DNA from: Paenibacillus kribbensis
GTDB lineage: Bacteria; Bacillota; Bacilli; Paenibacillales; Paenibacillaceae
NCBI RefSeq assembly: GCF_002240415.1
Contig: NZ_CP020028.1
Coordinates: forward strand, 4,799,501 to 4,863,500
DNA: 64,000 bases
Direction: 5' to 3'
The notes under the pieces: generated by a model
Told to the model about the DNA's origin: nothing
Database searches by the model: none
Seen by the model: the letters and a program-made list of their open reading frames with translations, nothing else
In this document: piece after piece, positions 1 to 9,683 of the stretch
Position numbering within the stretch: position 1 is the stretch's first letter
How the letters are laid out: each line of letters opens with the position of its first letter
Position numbers and translations under genes: made by a program

Positions 1-1246
1 TTTCCGAGATGCGATCCTGCTTATTGGCCTTGGCGAGCCAGTTCACAGACTCTAATGTATTGTATAGAAAATGCGGATTAATCTGTGCCTGGAGCGCCTT
101 GAGTTCCGTTTCCCGCAGCAATAGCTGCTTGGCAACATTTTCATTAATGAGCTCACGGATGCGGCGGATCATCTTTTTGTACGTTCGATGCAGCAAACCC
201 ACCTCATCCTGGGTGGAAAGGGGAACCGCACCGAGTGCTTCCTCTTCCAGACGGTCAAGATCGCCTTTTTCAATTTTGCGCATGTTCTGGATGAGTTGAA
301 CGATCGGCCTGGTAATGCTGCCGGATAACCGGGCTCCCAGCGCCAGCGCAATCAGCAACATAATGACAAAAATTGCGCTTACAATTTCTTTGATTATCGT
401 AATGCTGCGAAACATATCATCAAAGGGGGTCATATGCAAATATGTCCAGCCCGTATAAGAGGATTTGGTTTGAGCTGCAAAAAAGGTCCCGCCTGTGTAG
501 GTCGCAATGCCGTAAGGCTGCTTGCGCGCAAGCTCGGCCTGCATATCGCTCTCACTCAAAAGCGGTGCTTCGGGATAAATCATCTGCTTGCCATCTGTAA
601 TCATCAGCTGTCCATCACGGCCTGAGGTCTGCACACGATCTGCTACAATCCGGTCAATCCGCACACGAATTGCAAGCGTTCCGAGCCCTTTTAACGTAAA
701 ATTGGTATCTGTAAAGGATTTGAACTGGCGCGCTGCCAGCAAGGAGGAGTGACCTGCTACATACCATGCGTTGGAACCGTTATATTCAGCCGCCAGCTCC
801 GACAGGGTGGACCGAAGCTCTGGGGGAATTCCTTCACGGTTGCCCGCACTCATGACCTGCCCCTCTTTGTCGATCACCATCATAGAATAGACATAGGTTT
901 CGGAGCCTGCGAAGGCGACAAGCCTGTTCGTTATTTTTTTACGCAGCACCATTTTGGTATAAGGCGAGGTTTCACTTTCCAATTGCAGCAAATAACGCTG
1001 AAGCTGCTCATCCGTTGTCACCTTAAAAGTGATCTTTTCAACATCCCTTAGTTCATTTTCAATGCCAATCGAAGAAATATTCAGAACTTCTGATGTTTTT
1101 TTATACATTTGATTATCATAAATATGAAATACGTATTTTAGGATGACTGCAAAAACCGCAAAATTGACCAGCATGAGCACTATGATTAATAGAATCATTT
1201 TATGATGAATTCCAGCATTTTTGTAAGCGCTCTTAAAATAGGTCAT
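1..1246 (-). CDS. YesM-type sensor histidine kinase, C-terminus cut by window edge
   Basis: Minus-strand reading frame that opens at an ATG at 1246 and runs off the window start, leaving about 415 residues. It begins with a short cytoplasmic stretch and a membrane helix (IILLIIVLMLVNFAVFAVIL-like). A large extracytoplasmic sensor region follows, then a second membrane helix (IVSAIFVIMLLIALALGA), a HAMP segment, and the His_kinase motif QINPHFLYNTLESVNW that carries the phospho-accepting His of the LytS/YesM class. The ATP-binding domain lies outside the window. Such kinases normally pair with an AraC-type response regulator and sense sugars or cell-surface state. The partner is not in view, so the signal is unknown. 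Confidence 0.9.
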   Translation of the reverse strand, partial: MTYFKSAYKNAGIHHKMILLIIVLMLVNFAVFAVILKYVFHIYDNQMYKKTSEVLNISSIGIENELRDVEKITFKVTTDEQLQRYLLQLESETSPYTKMVLRKKITNRLVAFAGSETYVYSMMVIDKEGQVMSAGNREGIPPELRSTLSELAAEYNGSNAWYVAGHSSLLAARQFKSFTDTNFTLKGLGTLAIRVRIDRIVADRVQTSGRDGQLMITDGKQMIYPEAPLLSESDMQAELARKQPYGIATYTGGTFFAAQTKSSYTGWTYLHMTPFDDMFRSITIIKEIVSAIFVIMLLIALALGARLSGSITRPIVQLIQNMRKIEKGDLDRLEEEALGAVPLSTQDEVGLLHRTYKKMIRRIRELINENVAKQLLLRETELKALQAQINPHFLYNTLESVNWLAKANKQDRISE

Positions 1247-1276
1247 CCGTAAGTATCGCCCCCTTTATAACATACA

Positions 1277-1314
1277 AAATACCCCATGCCTGGGTCATTC
1301 GGCAAGAGGTATTT
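1277..1314 (-). terminator. Rho-independent terminator
   Basis: Two 14-base arms (1277-1290 and 1301-1314) pair with one G-U and one mismatch around a 10-base loop. On the minus strand a T-rich stretch follows. It sits just downstream of the 80-residue gene ending at 1323 and upstream of the sensor kinase, so it probably separates the two transcripts. Confidence 0.6.
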
Positions 1315-1322
1315 GTGTTTGC

Positions 1323-1565
1323 TTAGCGCTGGTCGGAGGGGTCCGATTGGTTCGCCTTTTTCATATATTCATCGTATCGGTCGTCCAGTTCCCGTGCCAT
1401 ACTGCGGTATTTGCGGGTCTCCTCGACAATGGGATCGATATGCGTTTGAATCCGCACCTCATATTTAGGGCTGAGCCGTTCCCGTTTTTTGGCCTCATTC
1501 TCACGAATTTCGCCTTCTGTCAGCAATTCACTGAGCTCACGCTCCAAATCCTCGGATCGGCCCAT
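1323..1565 (-). CDS. Small hypothetical protein, charged helical (80 aa)
   Basis: Short gene with a strong GGAGGAAGG site before two adjacent ATG codons; the second (1565) has the better spacing. The product is rich in Glu, Arg and Lys (ERELSELLTEGEIRENEAKK), has no membrane segment or Cys, and should be almost all helical. I do not recognise a family. It lies 30 bases downstream of the inositol-phosphatase gene on the same strand and is followed by a terminator, so the two are probably co-transcribed. Function unknown. Confidence 0.7.
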   Translation of the reverse strand: MGRSEDLERELSELLTEGEIRENEAKKRERLSPKYEVRIQTHIDPIVEETRKYRSMARELDDRYDEYMKKANQSDPSDQR

Positions 1566-1595
1566 CATCCTTCCTCCTTCAGCGATTTAGGTGTA

Positions 1596-2471
1596 TTATA
1601 ACCCGGTTGCATCTGCTTCTTTCAGCACTTGAATAAGTTGGGAATGAATAGCTGTATTCGTAGCTGCAATATGCCGCACGCTCAAATCATAAGGTCTGCC
1701 CAGCGTATCGGTGATCGTTCCGCCCGATTCCTGTACCAGCAGAGCGCCTGCTGCCACATCCCAGGCATTCAAACCGATTTCGCAATAGGCTGACAGCCGT
1801 CCCGACGCCACATAAGCCAGATGCAGTGCTGCCGAGCCGAGCGCCCGAATGCCTCGTACCTGCGGTGTAAGCACCTGCGTAATTTTCATATTCAGCGGCT
1901 GTGCATACGCACGATCCGGTGGGAAGCCGATGCACACCAGACTATCTCCCAGTGTTTCCTCTCTTGATGCCTGCATCCGATTGCCATGAACATAGGCGCC
2001 TTTTCCTTTTTCCGCCACGAACATTTCATCGCGGGACGGATCATAAATGACGCCGACAATCACCTCTCCACGGTGGGCCAAGGCAATCGACACGCTGTAG
2101 AACGGCAGACTGTGCACAAAATTAGTGGTGCCATCTACTGGATCAATAATCCATAAGTATTCCTCTTCACGGGCAGCCTCTAATGCGCGAGCCGAAGCCT
2201 CAGCCCCCGGTTCCACGCCCTCTTCACCCAAAATGGCATGATCGGGGAAATGGGTGAGGATCAGCCTGCGGATCATCTGCTCTGCACCTTTATCCACCTC
2301 GGTTACCAGATCCGCAGAAGATTGCTTGGTGTTCAATTGTTCAACCGTTCCCAGTCTGCTCTTAATCCATTCCCCAGCTTTGGATGCCGCGTTAATAGCC
2401 ACGGCGGTATAGCTTTTTCCTGATACGATATAGGGAACCTTTTCGTTTTCATGTTCGTTCAACGTGTTCAC
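1596..2471 (-). CDS. suhB: Inositol monophosphatase family protein
   Basis: 291-residue member of the Mg-dependent, Li-sensitive phosphatase family, which hydrolyses inositol-1-phosphate or related sugar and nucleotide phosphates in the cytoplasm. Metal-site motifs are intact: LGEEG, the signature WIIDPVDGTTNFVHSLPFY, and the C-terminal NAWDVAAGALLVQESGG. The start is a GTG with a weak ribosome site (AAAGTAGA), and about 20 residues precede the usual start of the fold, so the true start may be internal. The in vivo substrate in Bacillales is not settled; the symbol is by family only. Confidence 0.9.
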   Translation of the reverse strand: MNTLNEHENEKVPYIVSGKSYTAVAINAASKAGEWIKSRLGTVEQLNTKQSSADLVTEVDKGAEQMIRRLILTHFPDHAILGEEGVEPGAEASARALEAAREEEYLWIIDPVDGTTNFVHSLPFYSVSIALAHRGEVIVGVIYDPSRDEMFVAEKGKGAYVHGNRMQASREETLGDSLVCIGFPPDRAYAQPLNMKITQVLTPQVRGIRALGSAALHLAYVASGRLSAYCEIGLNAWDVAAGALLVQESGGTITDTLGRPYDLSVRHIAATNTAIHSQLIQVLKEADATGL

Positions 2472-2592
2472 TCTACTTTCTATATCATTGTTACGTGGTT
2501 GACGAGGCTGCCATACAGCACAGTCTCTTAACCATCTTTGTTAAAAGTACAACTTTGCTAGTTTGCACAATCTAGTATACACAATAGGTTTC

Positions 2593-2620
2593 ATAAAGTT
2601 TCTCTATTTGGGAACTTTAT
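2593..2620. promoter_or_regulatory. Inverted repeat upstream of the inositol phosphatase gene
   Basis: Perfect 8-base arms ATAAAGTT / AACTTTAT flank a 12-base spacer, about 120 bases upstream of the gene start. This is the only structure I see in the 297-base gap 2472-2768. It could be an operator; there is no U-tract to suggest a terminator. Confidence 0.3.
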
Positions 2621-2768
2621 CCGCAAAAATCCTACACCCTAAGGCGCAATTTCCACGGATGCCCCATGCAACACTTTAACCCTGTCACCTAAAGCCCTTT
2701 TCTACTGATCATACCCGGAAAAGCATCTGCTGATTCAGTGACATTGCATATATTGCAGGAAAGCGCCA

Positions 2769-3092
2769 CTAGGATTGCTGCTGCGCTCCAAAAAACATTT
2801 CATCCGCCAAGGCGGTCTGGATTCTCGATTCCTCTTCATTCAGCTTGCGAATAAGGATCATTTCAACCTCGGTCACTTCGTCGCCCTGAAAATTGATTTC
2901 AGCGATACAACCCACAATTTGTACGATGGCTACTGCCACATTGTCCGCGCTGTAAGCGATCACCTTCTGGCCTGTCGGGAACACACGCAGACCGGATTTA
3001 ACCATTTTGCCGCGTCCGTATTCCAGCAGTTCGTACAGCTCCTGTTCGCTCTTGAATTTACACACCGAGTTAAATTCAGTTTGAAAGCCCAT
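2769..3092 (-). CDS. Conserved hypothetical protein (107 aa)
   Basis: The start is placed at the ATG at 3092, preceded by GGAAAGGTGG at good spacing; an upstream in-frame start lacks such a site. The product begins MGFQTEFNSVCKF and has alternating strands and helices with no membrane segment. A hydrophobic core (NVAVAIVQIVGCIAEINF) precedes an acidic stretch, GDEVTEVEMI. I do not assign a family. It lies 66 bases downstream of ddl on the same strand, perhaps by read-through, with no functional link visible. Confidence 0.7.
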   Translation of the reverse strand: MGFQTEFNSVCKFKSEQELYELLEYGRGKMVKSGLRVFPTGQKVIAYSADNVAVAIVQIVGCIAEINFQGDEVTEVEMILIRKLNEEESRIQTALADEMFFGAQQQS

Positions 3093-3158
3093 GTTTAGCC
3101 GCCACCTTTCCATACATATGAACAAAAAGGAGAGTGATCAGCTCCCCTTTGTTTCGTT

Positions 3159-4247
3159 TTATGAGTTCTCGTAGTGAAGTGCAGACCTGCGTTCATAACG
3201 CTCCAGTGCGAGTGCAATCATGCGATCCAGCAAGCTTTGGTAGGATACTCCGGTTTCTCTCCACAGCAATGGATACATGCTGAACGGTGTAAAGCCCGGC
3301 ATGGTGTTCACTTCATTGATCAAAATATGTCCATCCGAGCGTCTGACGAAGAAATCTGCACGGGAAATCCCACAGCCCTCCAGAGCCCGGAATGCTTGTA
3401 GGGCGGCCTCGCGAATACGATCTGCCACTTCCTCGTCGAGCGGTGCCGGAATAAGCATTTCCGATTGGCCGTCCGTATATTTGGCAGCATAATCATAGTA
3501 ATCGCTGGACGATACAATTTCACCCGGTACGGAAGCAATCGGCTCGTCGTTGCCAAGCACGCTGACCTCGATCTCACGCGCATCTACGTACTCCTCCACA
3601 ATCACCTTCAGGTCAAATTGCAAAGCCAGTTCCACAGATTTCTCCAGCTCTTCCCGGTTATTGGCTTTGGAAATACCGACACTTGACCCCAGATTCGCCG
3701 GTTTGACAAAGCACGGATAACCGAGCTCCGTTTCGATGCTGCGCACCAGATCATGACTGGTTTGTGCCCACTGTGTACTATTAAAATAACAGTATTTCAC
3801 TTGCGGCAAGCCTGCATGCTCAAACAGCTTCTTCATGACGCCTTTGTCCATCCCTGCGGCGGAAGCCAGCACTCCTGCACCGACATAAGGCATATCCGCC
3901 ATTTCGAATAGACCCTGAATCGTTCCGTCCTCGCCAAAGGTGCCATGCAGCAGCGGAAACAACACATCCAGCGTCTGCTCTCCGTACAGCTTGCCAAACA
4001 ACGTATCCAGTGCCGCTTTGGTGCCGCCCTCTGCACGTTCCAGCTTCAATTGCTCCAATGAAGCCAAAGGTGCGCTCAGCAGCGGCCCTCTGCGCCAATC
4101 GCCAGCCTTTGTAATATAAAAAGGAATAATCTCGTATTTCTCATAATTAAACGCGTTCATTACCGCATACGCCGTTTGCAGCGAAACCTCATGTTCGCCT
4201 GATTTGCCACCGTACACCAGCCCTACGGTTAATTTTTGTTTTGCCAT
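3159..4247 (-). CDS. ddl: D-alanine--D-alanine ligase
   Basis: 362-residue ATP-grasp ligase that joins two D-alanines to give the peptidoglycan precursor dipeptide in the cytoplasm. The N-terminal VGLVYGGKSGEHEVSL, central PCFVKPANLGSSVGISKA, EVSVLGNDEP and C-terminal INEVNTMPGFTPFSMYP motifs are all present and the length is typical. The ATG at 4247 has GGAGG 5 bases upstream, so the longer upstream extension is unlikely. It is expected to be essential and constitutive. The 3' neighbour is an unknown small gene. Confidence 0.96.
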   Translation of the reverse strand: MAKQKLTVGLVYGGKSGEHEVSLQTAYAVMNAFNYEKYEIIPFYITKAGDWRRGPLLSAPLASLEQLKLERAEGGTKAALDTLFGKLYGEQTLDVLFPLLHGTFGEDGTIQGLFEMADMPYVGAGVLASAAGMDKGVMKKLFEHAGLPQVKYCYFNSTQWAQTSHDLVRSIETELGYPCFVKPANLGSSVGISKANNREELEKSVELALQFDLKVIVEEYVDAREIEVSVLGNDEPIASVPGEIVSSSDYYDYAAKYTDGQSEMLIPAPLDEEVADRIREAALQAFRALEGCGISRADFFVRRSDGHILINEVNTMPGFTPFSMYPLLWRETGVSYQSLLDRMIALALERYERRSALHYENS

Positions 4248-4319
4248 GCTATCCTCCGCTTTCCTGCTTTCGTCATTGTGCCTGATGTGCATCACTGTAC
4301 CTGTTATTCATCATCTTTT

Positions 4320-5315
4320 TTAAAAATAGTCGGCGATATGATAAAAGCGATATACCGTGCTATCCGTCCATGCATACGAATTTTTGTAGTCCCAATAACG
4401 ATGTCTGGAGCTTACCGTATGTGCATTGACCAGCGGCATGCCACCCGCATCAAAGGCCGTTACGATCGTGCTGTGCTGAAAGGTCCCGTCACCGTCCCAA
4501 TCGTAAAAAATGACGTCTCCCAGCATAAGCTGCTCCGGACGGCTCACCTGTTCAGCGGTCAAGCCCCACGAGCTTGAGCCCAAAAACCGCTCCAGGCTGT
4601 TGGAAACCGCCCAGCTATAACTCCACAGCTCACGTCCGGCGACCCGTCCTTTGTACCACCAGCCCGATTCTCTTTTACCAGTATAGTGGATCGGTGCGCC
4701 CCCTGCAAAGAGGCATTGCGAGATATAATTGGTGCAATCCACATCGAAACCTTCAAACTCCGGGTTGAAGCTATCCCACCACTGATCTGCATAGGCCGCC
4801 GCTTCCTCGCGCCGATATCGGCTGGGACGTGCCGATGTGCCAAAGCCCAGCACTCCGCGATTCAGCAACGGCAGACTCCCCCCTTGATTAAACGACGCCT
4901 GTTCAAAAGGTACTTCTCCTCCCGCAGGCTTCCTTTCTGCCGGATCGCGCTCGATTCTCGTCACCTGCCAGGCTTCTCCCTCACGCGTGAACGTCAGCCG
5001 CTCCTGTTCAATTCGATCCTCCCGGTGGGTCATCCCGCCCTTCTCATAAAAGAGCCGGACATGCAATTGTACGTCTATTACGGCCTCATCCGAGGTATCC
5101 TGCACAATCCGCAACGGCTTGGCTCGAGTCTCGCTGCGCAAGGGAACAGCATCCCGTTCGTTATACCACTGCTCCAATCTGGCCGCACGCGCCGCCCGTT
5201 CCATCCGCTGATCCACCTCCAGATATTCATCCGGTTGCGGTGCCCCATTCACCTCACTGCGATTGTACTGATTCACGTATGCAAAAAGAGCCTGTTTCCA
5301 TTCCCGCTCCCCCAT
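4320..5315 (-). CDS. Amidase-domain (Amidase_6-like) protein
   Basis: 331-residue protein. The N-terminal half is a strand-rich domain of unknown role (residues about 1-170). The C-terminal half is a putative amidase domain with FDVDCTNYISQCL (likely nucleophilic Cys) and GTFQHSTIVTAF (likely His), the Cys/His arrangement of NlpC/P60-like hydrolases. No signal peptide is visible, unlike many wall hydrolases. The start at 5315 follows GGGAGGGATAGGG. It lies just upstream of ddl on the same strand (72 bases), so a peptidoglycan or spore-cortex role is plausible but inferred. Confidence 0.8.
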   Translation of the reverse strand: MGEREWKQALFAYVNQYNRSEVNGAPQPDEYLEVDQRMERAARAARLEQWYNERDAVPLRSETRAKPLRIVQDTSDEAVIDVQLHVRLFYEKGGMTHREDRIEQERLTFTREGEAWQVTRIERDPAERKPAGGEVPFEQASFNQGGSLPLLNRGVLGFGTSARPSRYRREEAAAYADQWWDSFNPEFEGFDVDCTNYISQCLFAGGAPIHYTGKRESGWWYKGRVAGRELWSYSWAVSNSLERFLGSSSWGLTAEQVSRPEQLMLGDVIFYDWDGDGTFQHSTIVTAFDAGGMPLVNAHTVSSRHRYWDYKNSYAWTDSTVYRFYHIADYF

Positions 5316-5565
5316 CCCTATCCCTCCCGTATTCGTCCCGCTACCCTTCTCCGCCAATAGCCGGGATGATGTATAACTTCCTTTTTTCCCTCTCTGGACT
5401 GATATGCACTCTATCTATAAGTATGAATCTCTAAAGCTTGGTATGAACATCGAAACACGAGGAAGTGGAACGTTTTATTTTCCAGTCTGCAAACATATAA
5501 TTTAGGCCAAAAAAACTTTACGGAACCGCCTGAAAACGGTATACTTAATCCAAAAGCAATCATTT

Positions 5566-5600
5566 TGAAATCAAGTTTCATCTAATGAAACGAATTTCAT
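5566..5600. promoter_or_regulatory. Two tandem dyads upstream of acnA
   Basis: TGAAA-n5-TTTCA (5566-5580) and ATGAAA-n4-TTTCAT (5585-5600) share the same half-site and have centres 19-20 bases apart, about two helical turns. That fits cooperative binding of a dimeric regulator. They lie about 140 bases before the acnA start in the 424-base gap 5316-5739, where I see nothing else of note. The arms do not match the B. subtilis CcpC box as I know it. Confidence 0.45.
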
Positions 5601-5739
5601 TCATCTCAATCTTTAACACGCAATGAATCACTGAAGATTAAATTGAGAACGCAACCAATTTAAACCAACCGTGCAAGACATCGAAAAAAACGACATTCCT
5701 ATTCACCCCACAAGCATTCACTTCAAGGAGGTAATACCT

Positions 5740-8451
5740 ATGTCAGGAAAAGATCAATTCTCCATTGCCCGCAGTCTCGAAGTTAACGGCAAGCCTTATC
5801 GTTATTACAGTCTCAAGGCTCTGGAGGAACAAGGAAAAAGCGGTGTTGCCAAGCTGCCCTTCTCCATTAAAGTGTTGCTGGAAGCCGCGGTTCGTCAATT
5901 TGACGGACGCGCCATTACAGAGGAGCATGTACAGCAGCTGACAGGCTGGGCCGAGGATCGTGACACCAACAAGGAAATCCCATTCATCCCGGCACGCATC
6001 GTGCTTCAGGATTTTACGGGTGTTCCAGTCGTTGTCGATTTGGCAGCCATGCGCGATACCGTAAAAAAAGCGGGCGGCGATCCAAAACAAATCAACCCGC
6101 TCGTCCCGGTCGATCTCGTCATCGACCACTCGGTTATGGTTGATGCCTTTGGTTCCAGTGACGCGCTGGACTACAACATTAATGTAGAGTTTGAGCGTAA
6201 CGAGGAGCGGTACCGTTTTCTGCGCTGGGCGCAAACGGCGTTCAACAACTTCCGCGCTGTACCGCCGTCTACCGGTATCGTCCATCAGGTCAATCTGGAG
6301 TATCTCGCATCCGTAGCCGCCACCAAAACCATTGACGGCGAGACGGTCGTTTTCCCGGATTCCCTCGTGGGAACAGACTCCCATACTACGATGATTAACG
6401 GACTTGGCGTTGTAGGCTGGGGCGTCGGCGGTATTGAGGCAGAGGCGGGTATGCTGGGGCAGCCGCTCTATTTTGTCACTCCCGATGTGATTGGCTTCAA
6501 GCTGACGGGCAGCCTGTCGGAAGGGGCTACTGCTACGGATCTGGCGCTGACAGTCACTCAAATGCTGCGTAAAAAAGGCGTGGTCGGCAAATTCGTAGAA
6601 TTTTACGGTCCCGGCCTGGCCAACATCAGCCTGGCTGACCGTGCGACCGTTGCCAACATGGCACCGGAATACGGCGCAACGATCGGGTTTTTCCCGGTTG
6701 ATGCCGAAACCCTAGCTTACCTGCGCAGCACTGGACGCTCCGATGAGCAAATCAGCCTCGTCGAGGAATATTACAAGGCGCAAGGCATGTTCCGCACAGC
6801 CGATACGCCGGACCCTGTGTTCAGCGATACGATTGAGCTGGATCTGGCTTCGGTTGTACCGAGTCTCGCCGGACCCAAACGTCCGCAAGACCGCGTAGAA
6901 TTGAACCGCATGAAGGAAAACTTCGAAGGCATTATCCGTACCCCGGTGGACAAAGGCGGCTATGGTCTGAGCGATGAGAAAATCGCACAAAAGATTCCGC
7001 TGACCCATCCGGATGGCTCTACCAGCGAATTGGGTACAGGAGCGGTCGTCATTGCGGCAATCACAAGCTGCACGAACACCTCCAACCCAAGCGTTATGGT
7101 CGGTGCGGGCTTGCTTGCCAAAAAAGCGGTGCAACGCGGACTCAAAAAGCCGGGCTATGTTAAAAGCAGCTTGACACCGGGTTCCCTGGTCGTGACGGAG
7201 TACCTGCAAAAGGCCGATCTGATCGGCCCACTGGAAGCACTCGGCTTCCATGTGGCTGGTTACGGCTGCGCGACCTGCATCGGCAACTCCGGGCCGCTTC
7301 CTGACGAAGTGAGTCAGGCCATTACAGATAACGATCTGACCGTGGCCGCAGTCATTTCCGGCAACCGGAACTTTGAAGGTCGTGTGCATGCGCAGGTCAA
7401 AGCCAACTATCTCGGCTCACCGCCACTGGTTGTCGCTTACGCGCTGGCAGGTACGGTGAACATTGATTTGGCGAATGACCCGCTCGGCTACGATCAGGAC
7501 AATCAACCGGTTTACCTGAAAGACATCTGGCCTACTTCCGAAGAAATCAAGGAAGCCATCAGCCTGTCGCTCAGCCCGGATATGTTCCGTCGCAAATACG
7601 AAAATGTATTTACGGCCAACGAAAAATGGAACTCCATTTCAGTCCCTGAAGGCGAACTGTATGAATGGGATGAAAACTCGACTTATATTCAAAATCCGCC
7701 GTTCTTTGAAGGACTTCAGGATGGCGTGCAGGATATCAAAGAAATTCGCAATGCCCGTGTGCTTGCCCTGTTGAACGATTCGGTTACGACAGACCATATC
7801 TCACCAGCAGGCAACATCGCCCCTTCCAGCCCGGCAGGACTGTACTTGAAGGAGTATGGTGTGGAGCGTAAGGACTTCAACTCCTACGGCTCCCGCCGTG
7901 GTAACCATGAGGTCATGATGCGTGGTACATTTGCCAACATCCGTATCCGCAACAACGTGGCTCCCGGCACCGAAGGCGGCGTGACCAAATACCTGCCAAC
8001 GGATGAGGTCATGTCCATCTATGATGCGTCCATGAAATATCAGGCAGCCGATCAAAACCTGATCGTTATTGCCGGTAAGGAATACGGTACAGGCAGCTCG
8101 CGTGACTGGGCGGCCAAGGGTACGCTTCTGCTGGGCGTGAAAGCTGTTATCGCCGAAAGCTTCGAACGGATTCACCGCAGTAACCTGGTCGGTATGGGTG
8201 TGCTGCCACTGCAATTCCAGGAAGGTTACAGCTGGTCCAGTCTGGGACTGAACGGCCGCGAAACCTTTGACATCCTTGGCATTGACAATGACGTGAAGCC
8301 AGGCCAAGAGCTTACGGTTGTAGCCAAACGCGAGGATGGCACCAAGTTAGAGTTCCCGGTAATTGCCCGACTGGACAGCACCGTGGACATCGACTACTAC
8401 CACAACGGTGGCATTCTGCAAACCGTATTGCGTCAAATGATTCAAGAATAA
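5740..8451 (+). CDS. acnA: Aconitate hydratase
   Basis: 903-residue AcnA/IRP1-type aconitase, isomerising citrate and isocitrate in the TCA cycle. The three cluster cysteines lie in [14 protein letters not shown] and [14 protein letters not shown], and the swivel-domain motif [13 protein letters not shown] is present; length is normal. The start at 5740 follows a perfect AAGGAGG eight bases away, so the in-frame upstream extension is not used. It stands alone, with its own upstream dyads and a strong downstream terminator. In Bacillus the enzyme also binds RNA when its cluster is lost; nothing here tests that. Confidence 0.97.
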   Translation: MSGKDQFSIARSLEVNGKPYRYYSLKALEEQGKSGVAKLPFSIKVLLEAAVRQFDGRAITEEHVQQLTGWAEDRDTNKEIPFIPARIVLQDFTGVPVVVDLAAMRDTVKKAGGDPKQINPLVPVDLVIDHSVMVDAFGSSDALDYNINVEFERNEERYRFLRWAQTAFNNFRAVPPSTGIVHQVNLEYLASVAATKTIDGETVVFPDSLVGTDSHTTMINGLGVVGWGVGGIEAEAGMLGQPLYFVTPDVIGFKLTGSLSEGATATDLALTVTQMLRKKGVVGKFVEFYGPGLANISLADRATVANMAPEYGATIGFFPVDAETLAYLRSTGRSDEQISLVEEYYKAQGMFRTADTPDPVFSDTIELDLASVVPSLAGPKRPQDRVELNRMKENFEGIIRTPVDKGGYGLSDEKIAQKIPLTHPDGSTSELGTGAVVIAAITSCTNTSNPSVMVGAGLLAKKAVQRGLKKPGYVKSSLTPGSLVVTEYLQKADLIGPLEALGFHVAGYGCATCIGNSGPLPDEVSQAITDNDLTVAAVISGNRNFEGRVHAQVKANYLGSPPLVVAYALAGTVNIDLANDPLGYDQDNQPVYLKDIWPTSEEIKEAISLSLSPDMFRRKYENVFTANEKWNSISVPEGELYEWDENSTYIQNPPFFEGLQDGVQDIKEIRNARVLALLNDSVTTDHISPAGNIAPSSPAGLYLKEYGVERKDFNSYGSRRGNHEVMMRGTFANIRIRNNVAPGTEGGVTKYLPTDEVMSIYDASMKYQAADQNLIVIAGKEYGTGSSRDWAAKGTLLLGVKAVIAESFERIHRSNLVGMGVLPLQFQEGYSWSSLGLNGRETFDILGIDNDVKPGQELTVVAKREDGTKLEFPVIARLDSTVDIDYYHNGGILQTVLRQMIQE

Positions 8452-8476
8452 AAGCGCATAAATCGTATAAATAACA

Positions 8477-8526
8477 AAATCCCCTCCAAATGCAGTTGAA
8501 ACTGCAAATTGAGAGGGGATTTTTTA
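8477..8526 (+). terminator. Bidirectional terminator between acnA and the FMN oxidase gene
   Basis: The outer stem AATCCCCTC / GAGGGGATT encloses an inner TGCAGTT / AACTGCA stem, with T-runs on the plus side and A-runs on the other. It ends acnA and, on the minus strand, the long yxe-like operon. Confidence 0.85.
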
Positions 8527-8563
8527 CATGCTCGAAGCTTTCAGATGGAAATATGAACCGAAA

Positions 8564-9664
8564 TTAGTAACGGTGCAGATTTTCTCTGGATAAGTGTTTC
8601 ATATTTGCCTCACCGGATAACCGTAGGGCAGAGATTAGCTGCGACTTATATTGCTCGATAACCTGGACTACTCCTTCTTCCCCGTACGCCGCCAAACCAT
8701 AAATATACGGCCTTCCGATAGAAACGGCATCCGCGCCCAAAGCCAGCGCTTTATATACATCCGTACCGCTTCTGATGCCACCGTCCACGATAATTGCGAT
8801 CCTATCTTTAACCGCGTCAACAATGGGCGAAAGAGACTCCAGGGAGGATATTGCCGCATCCAGTTGTCTTCCGCCGTGGTTTGATACGATAATCCCTTCA
8901 AATCCCAGCTCGGCGGCTTTTTCTGCATCTTTTGGATGCTGTATGCCTTTTAAAATAATCGGCAGACTGGTGATTTCCCTCAAACGGAGAATATCATCCC
9001 AAGTCATATGATCCCTGCGTTTATTGTTTTCAATTTCTTTTATAATATTGTCTTCCGTCCATTCTGTGACCAACGCTTGAAATACAGGATCTTTACGAAA
9101 ATTAGCTCCACCTCTGGTTGCTCTCACAGGCGAGAAGTGATGAACAAAGCTGCTGCTTCTCCATCCCAATACGCCTGTGTCTACGGTTACGACAATCGCT
9201 TTATATCCGGCTTGCTCTGCCCTTTTCACCATGCTGAAAGTGAGAGCTTCATTGGTTGACCAGTAGAGCTGGAACCAGTTATTTCCCTGCGGGGTGTGTT
9301 CGCTTATTTCTTCCAAAGAATAATCAGAAACCGTACTTGCGATATAAGGGACACCCGCCTTTTCGGCAGCCTTGGCAGCGGCAAGTTCTCCTTGCGGATA
9401 CGCAAGTTTTTGGTAGCCGACCGGCGCTAACAGAATTGGAGCTTGTATAGGCTGGTCCAATATGGAAGTGCTTATTTCCACAGAAGATACGTCCCGCAGC
9501 ACTCGCGGAATAATCGCCCATTGACGAAACGCCGTTTCGTTCGCCAGCAGTGTCTCCCCACTTCCCGATCCGCCTCTAATATATTCAAAAGCACCGCGTT
9601 CCAATTTTTCTGCGGCCAACGCTTCCCAATCCTTATAAAAGACGGGCATGGGGTTCCTGGTCAT
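8564..9664 (-). CDS. FMN-dependent alpha-hydroxy-acid oxidase/dehydrogenase
   Basis: 366-residue TIM-barrel enzyme of the lactate oxidase, glycolate oxidase and LldD family, which oxidises 2-hydroxyacids to 2-oxoacids with FMN. Seen: AYPQGELAAAKAAEKAGVPY, IVVTVDTG, the active-site VSNHGGRQLD with catalytic His and Arg, and the FMN-phosphate loop IIVDGGIRSGTDVYKALALG. The ATG at 9664 has GAAGGGAAG upstream. It is the last gene of the seven-gene operon, 19 bases after the MmgE/PrpD gene. The B. subtilis yxe operon has no such gene as far as I know. Substrate and electron acceptor cannot be told from sequence. Confidence 0.88.
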   Translation of the reverse strand: MTRNPMPVFYKDWEALAAEKLERGAFEYIRGGSGSGETLLANETAFRQWAIIPRVLRDVSSVEISTSILDQPIQAPILLAPVGYQKLAYPQGELAAAKAAEKAGVPYIASTVSDYSLEEISEHTPQGNNWFQLYWSTNEALTFSMVKRAEQAGYKAIVVTVDTGVLGWRSSSFVHHFSPVRATRGGANFRKDPVFQALVTEWTEDNIIKEIENNKRRDHMTWDDILRLREITSLPIILKGIQHPKDAEKAAELGFEGIIVSNHGGRQLDAAISSLESLSPIVDAVKDRIAIIVDGGIRSGTDVYKALALGADAVSIGRPYIYGLAAYGEEGVVQVIEQYKSQLISALRLSGEANMKHLSRENLHRY

Positions 9665-9683
9665 GATCTTCCCTTCTTTCCAG

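Noticed and set aside
4686..5360. Plus-strand reading frame of 224 codons opposite the amidase-domain gene
   Set aside because: The minus strand has the ribosome site, conserved Cys/His motifs and normal codon use; the plus frame resembles nothing.
5743..6561. Long minus-strand reading frame (272 codons) inside acnA
   Set aside because: Antisense shadow of a highly conserved, codon-biased gene; no ribosome site and no recognisable protein.
6712..7389. Minus-strand reading frame of 225 codons inside acnA
   Set aside because: Antisense shadow, same reasons; aconitase motifs are intact on the plus strand.
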